Assembly (NCBI RefSeq): GCF_019802255.1
Contig: NZ_JAHYSS010000003.1
Location: forward strand, 682,001 to 746,000
DNA from: Pedobacter polysacchareus
GTDB lineage: Bacteria; Bacteroidota; Bacteroidia; Sphingobacteriales; Sphingobacteriaceae
Direction of reading: 5' to 3'
Length of the DNA: 64,000 nucleotides
The notes beneath the pieces were generated by a model. The model did not search any database. It saw only the letters and a program-made list of their open reading frames with translations, and was not told where the DNA came from. A program made the translations under genes and the position numbers. Numbering within the stretch: position 1 is the stretch's first letter; each line of letters opens with the position of its first letter. Positions 62,932 through 64,000 of the stretch are shown one piece after another.

Positions 62932-64000
62932 TTAAGCCTGGAAATTACTCTGCCCCATTCTTACAATTTGCTCTAGCTTTTCTTTCAGCTGCTCAACAGA
63001 AAATGGCTTCACCAAAAAATCATCCAAATAACGCAGCTCAGGATGTTCCTCTAAGGATATCCAGATTGAAGCAATAAGTGCAATGATACAGACTTGGCTT
63101 TTTTGTGGATCGCTCAATTCACGAATCCTCCTACTGACATCAAAGCCACTAATCACAGGCATATTAGTGTCCATAAATATTAAATCATAACAATTCGCTA
63201 TTACAGCGTCAAGGGCAAGCTTGCCTTTTGTTGCAACATCAGCAACCAGCCCCCATCTGGCCAGCGTTTTTTGCAACACCATCGCGTTAACAGGATTATC
63301 CTCAGCAATCAAAATTCGCAAATGCCCAATTTCGATACTGACTTCATCCGACATAACCTGATGCCCTTTATTAACAAGCTCAGCAAAGGAGAGTTCAAAA
63401 CTAAAGAGCGTTCCCAACCCCTGTTCAGATTTAAAGCTCAACATCCCTGCATGAAGCTCCACAAGTCTTCGGGCAATGCTTAGGCCAAAATCAGTACCCT
63501 GGAACTGCTTAAAGATTTGATGTTCAGCGCGAAAATAAGGTTCAAAAACACGAGCTTGCTGCGTCTCAGCAATGCCGATCCCAGAATTCTCAATTTCAAA
63601 TCTAATGCTAAGTATAGCCGAATCGGCCGATACATCAATAGCCTTAATTTAAACAAACCCTGATTTTATAAATTTTATGGCATTTCCCACAAGATTAAAT
63701 AATATTTGAGTCAACCTGATCTGATCCCCCATCACTAACTTCTCCTTAATCCGATCATCCATATCAAGCTAAAAGGCTAAATCACTATTCAAAATCCGCA
63801 ATTTTAGCGTCCCATACACATTACTTAATAAAAAGTCCAGGCGAAAATTTGTATTTTCCAGCTGTTCCATTCCAGCATCCAAGAGATTAAAGCTCAGTAT
63901 ATTATTAACAGTTTATATCAGGTTTCTGCTGAAAAACTTAAGATGTTTAGATTTTTCCTTTGACGATCACTTGGATTGTCTTCCAGTAATATATTAGTCA
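62932..64000 (-). pseudogene. Hybrid histidine kinase with several in-frame stops, cut by the window edge
   Basis: One continuous frame contains an HATPase_c domain ([35 protein letters not shown]) and a receiver domain (LIAEDNPVN, phospho-Asp in IFMDTNMP, Lys in FLVKPF). The frame is interrupted by stops at 63649-63651, 63769-63771 and 63913-63915. The last open part (62932-63462, 176 codons from a GTG) covers the end of the ATPase and the whole receiver. The receiver could in principle be made alone, but decay is more likely. Confidence 0.8.

Noticed and set aside
1..64000. CRISPR arrays, rRNA or tRNA genes and complete insertion sequences
   Set aside because: No regularly spaced repeats, rRNA stretches, cloverleaf patterns or transposase frames were seen.

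Overview
The window is AT-rich DNA from a Bacteroidota bacterium, most likely Sphingobacteriaceae (Pedobacter-like). This rests on a CTnDOT-type set of transfer genes (RteC, TraD/E/F/G, TraI-like, TraJ/K/L/M, MobB/MobC/BfmA), a SusC/SusD pair with a TlpA thioredoxin, the -7 promoter motif TAnnTTTG, and PAS-rich sensor kinases. Genus is an inference; no rRNA or tRNA gene is visible.

Layout. (1) 80-20323, all minus strand, is a stack of anti-phage type modules. Reading with transcription from high to low coordinates: type I restriction-modification hsdM-hsdS-hsdR; a DUF5655-type predicted nuclease; a small membrane-anchored protein; a tightly coupled trio of unknown protein, PLD-fold nuclease and SNF2/RapA-like helicase that I cannot match to a named system; a scar of two broken chromosomal genes; a Septu pair (PtuA ATPase, PtuB HNH nuclease); and an IetAS pair (AAA+ ATPase, subtilase). 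(2) 20324-23504 holds SRAP, two hypothetical proteins, a RadC-like protein, and a long structured inverted-repeat element upstream of radC. (3) 23580-34510 is the conjugation operon from rteC through traD-M to a DUF3945-like gene and a histone H1-like gene, closed by a terminator. traN and later genes are not present. (4) 34954-51144 is a cargo region. It contains a duplicated-HTH regulator, a SusC-SusD-TlpA operon preceded by a structured leader, DUF6520 and MauE-like genes, small mobile-element genes, and a five-gene minus-strand operon: alpha-oxoamine synthase, TetR, GNAT, membrane LuxR regulator and Crp-like regulator. After these come a Crp/Fnr regulator, an HbpS/GlcG-like protein and an exported 5-hydroxyisourate hydrolase. 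(5) 51393-55649 is the mobilisation operon (BfmA-like, MobB relaxase, MobC coupling protein) with a candidate oriT. (6) 55650-64000 looks chromosomal and partly decayed: a GumN-like remnant, an amidohydrolase, an AraC fragment, a frameshifted ion channel, PAS sensors, a cold-shock gene and a hybrid kinase with several stop codons.

How it fits together. The mob and tra blocks flank the cargo, so 20-56 kb reads as an integrative conjugative element or its remnant. A shared palindrome, TTTCCCATATGGGA, sits upstream of both transfer operons and suggests joint control. No integrase, ParA or traN is seen, so either the element continues outside the window or it is incomplete. The most novel-looking systems are the helicase/PLD/unknown trio, the alpha-oxoamine synthase/regulator operon with an operator embracing its -7 box, and the structured leaders at 23.3 and 35.6 kb.
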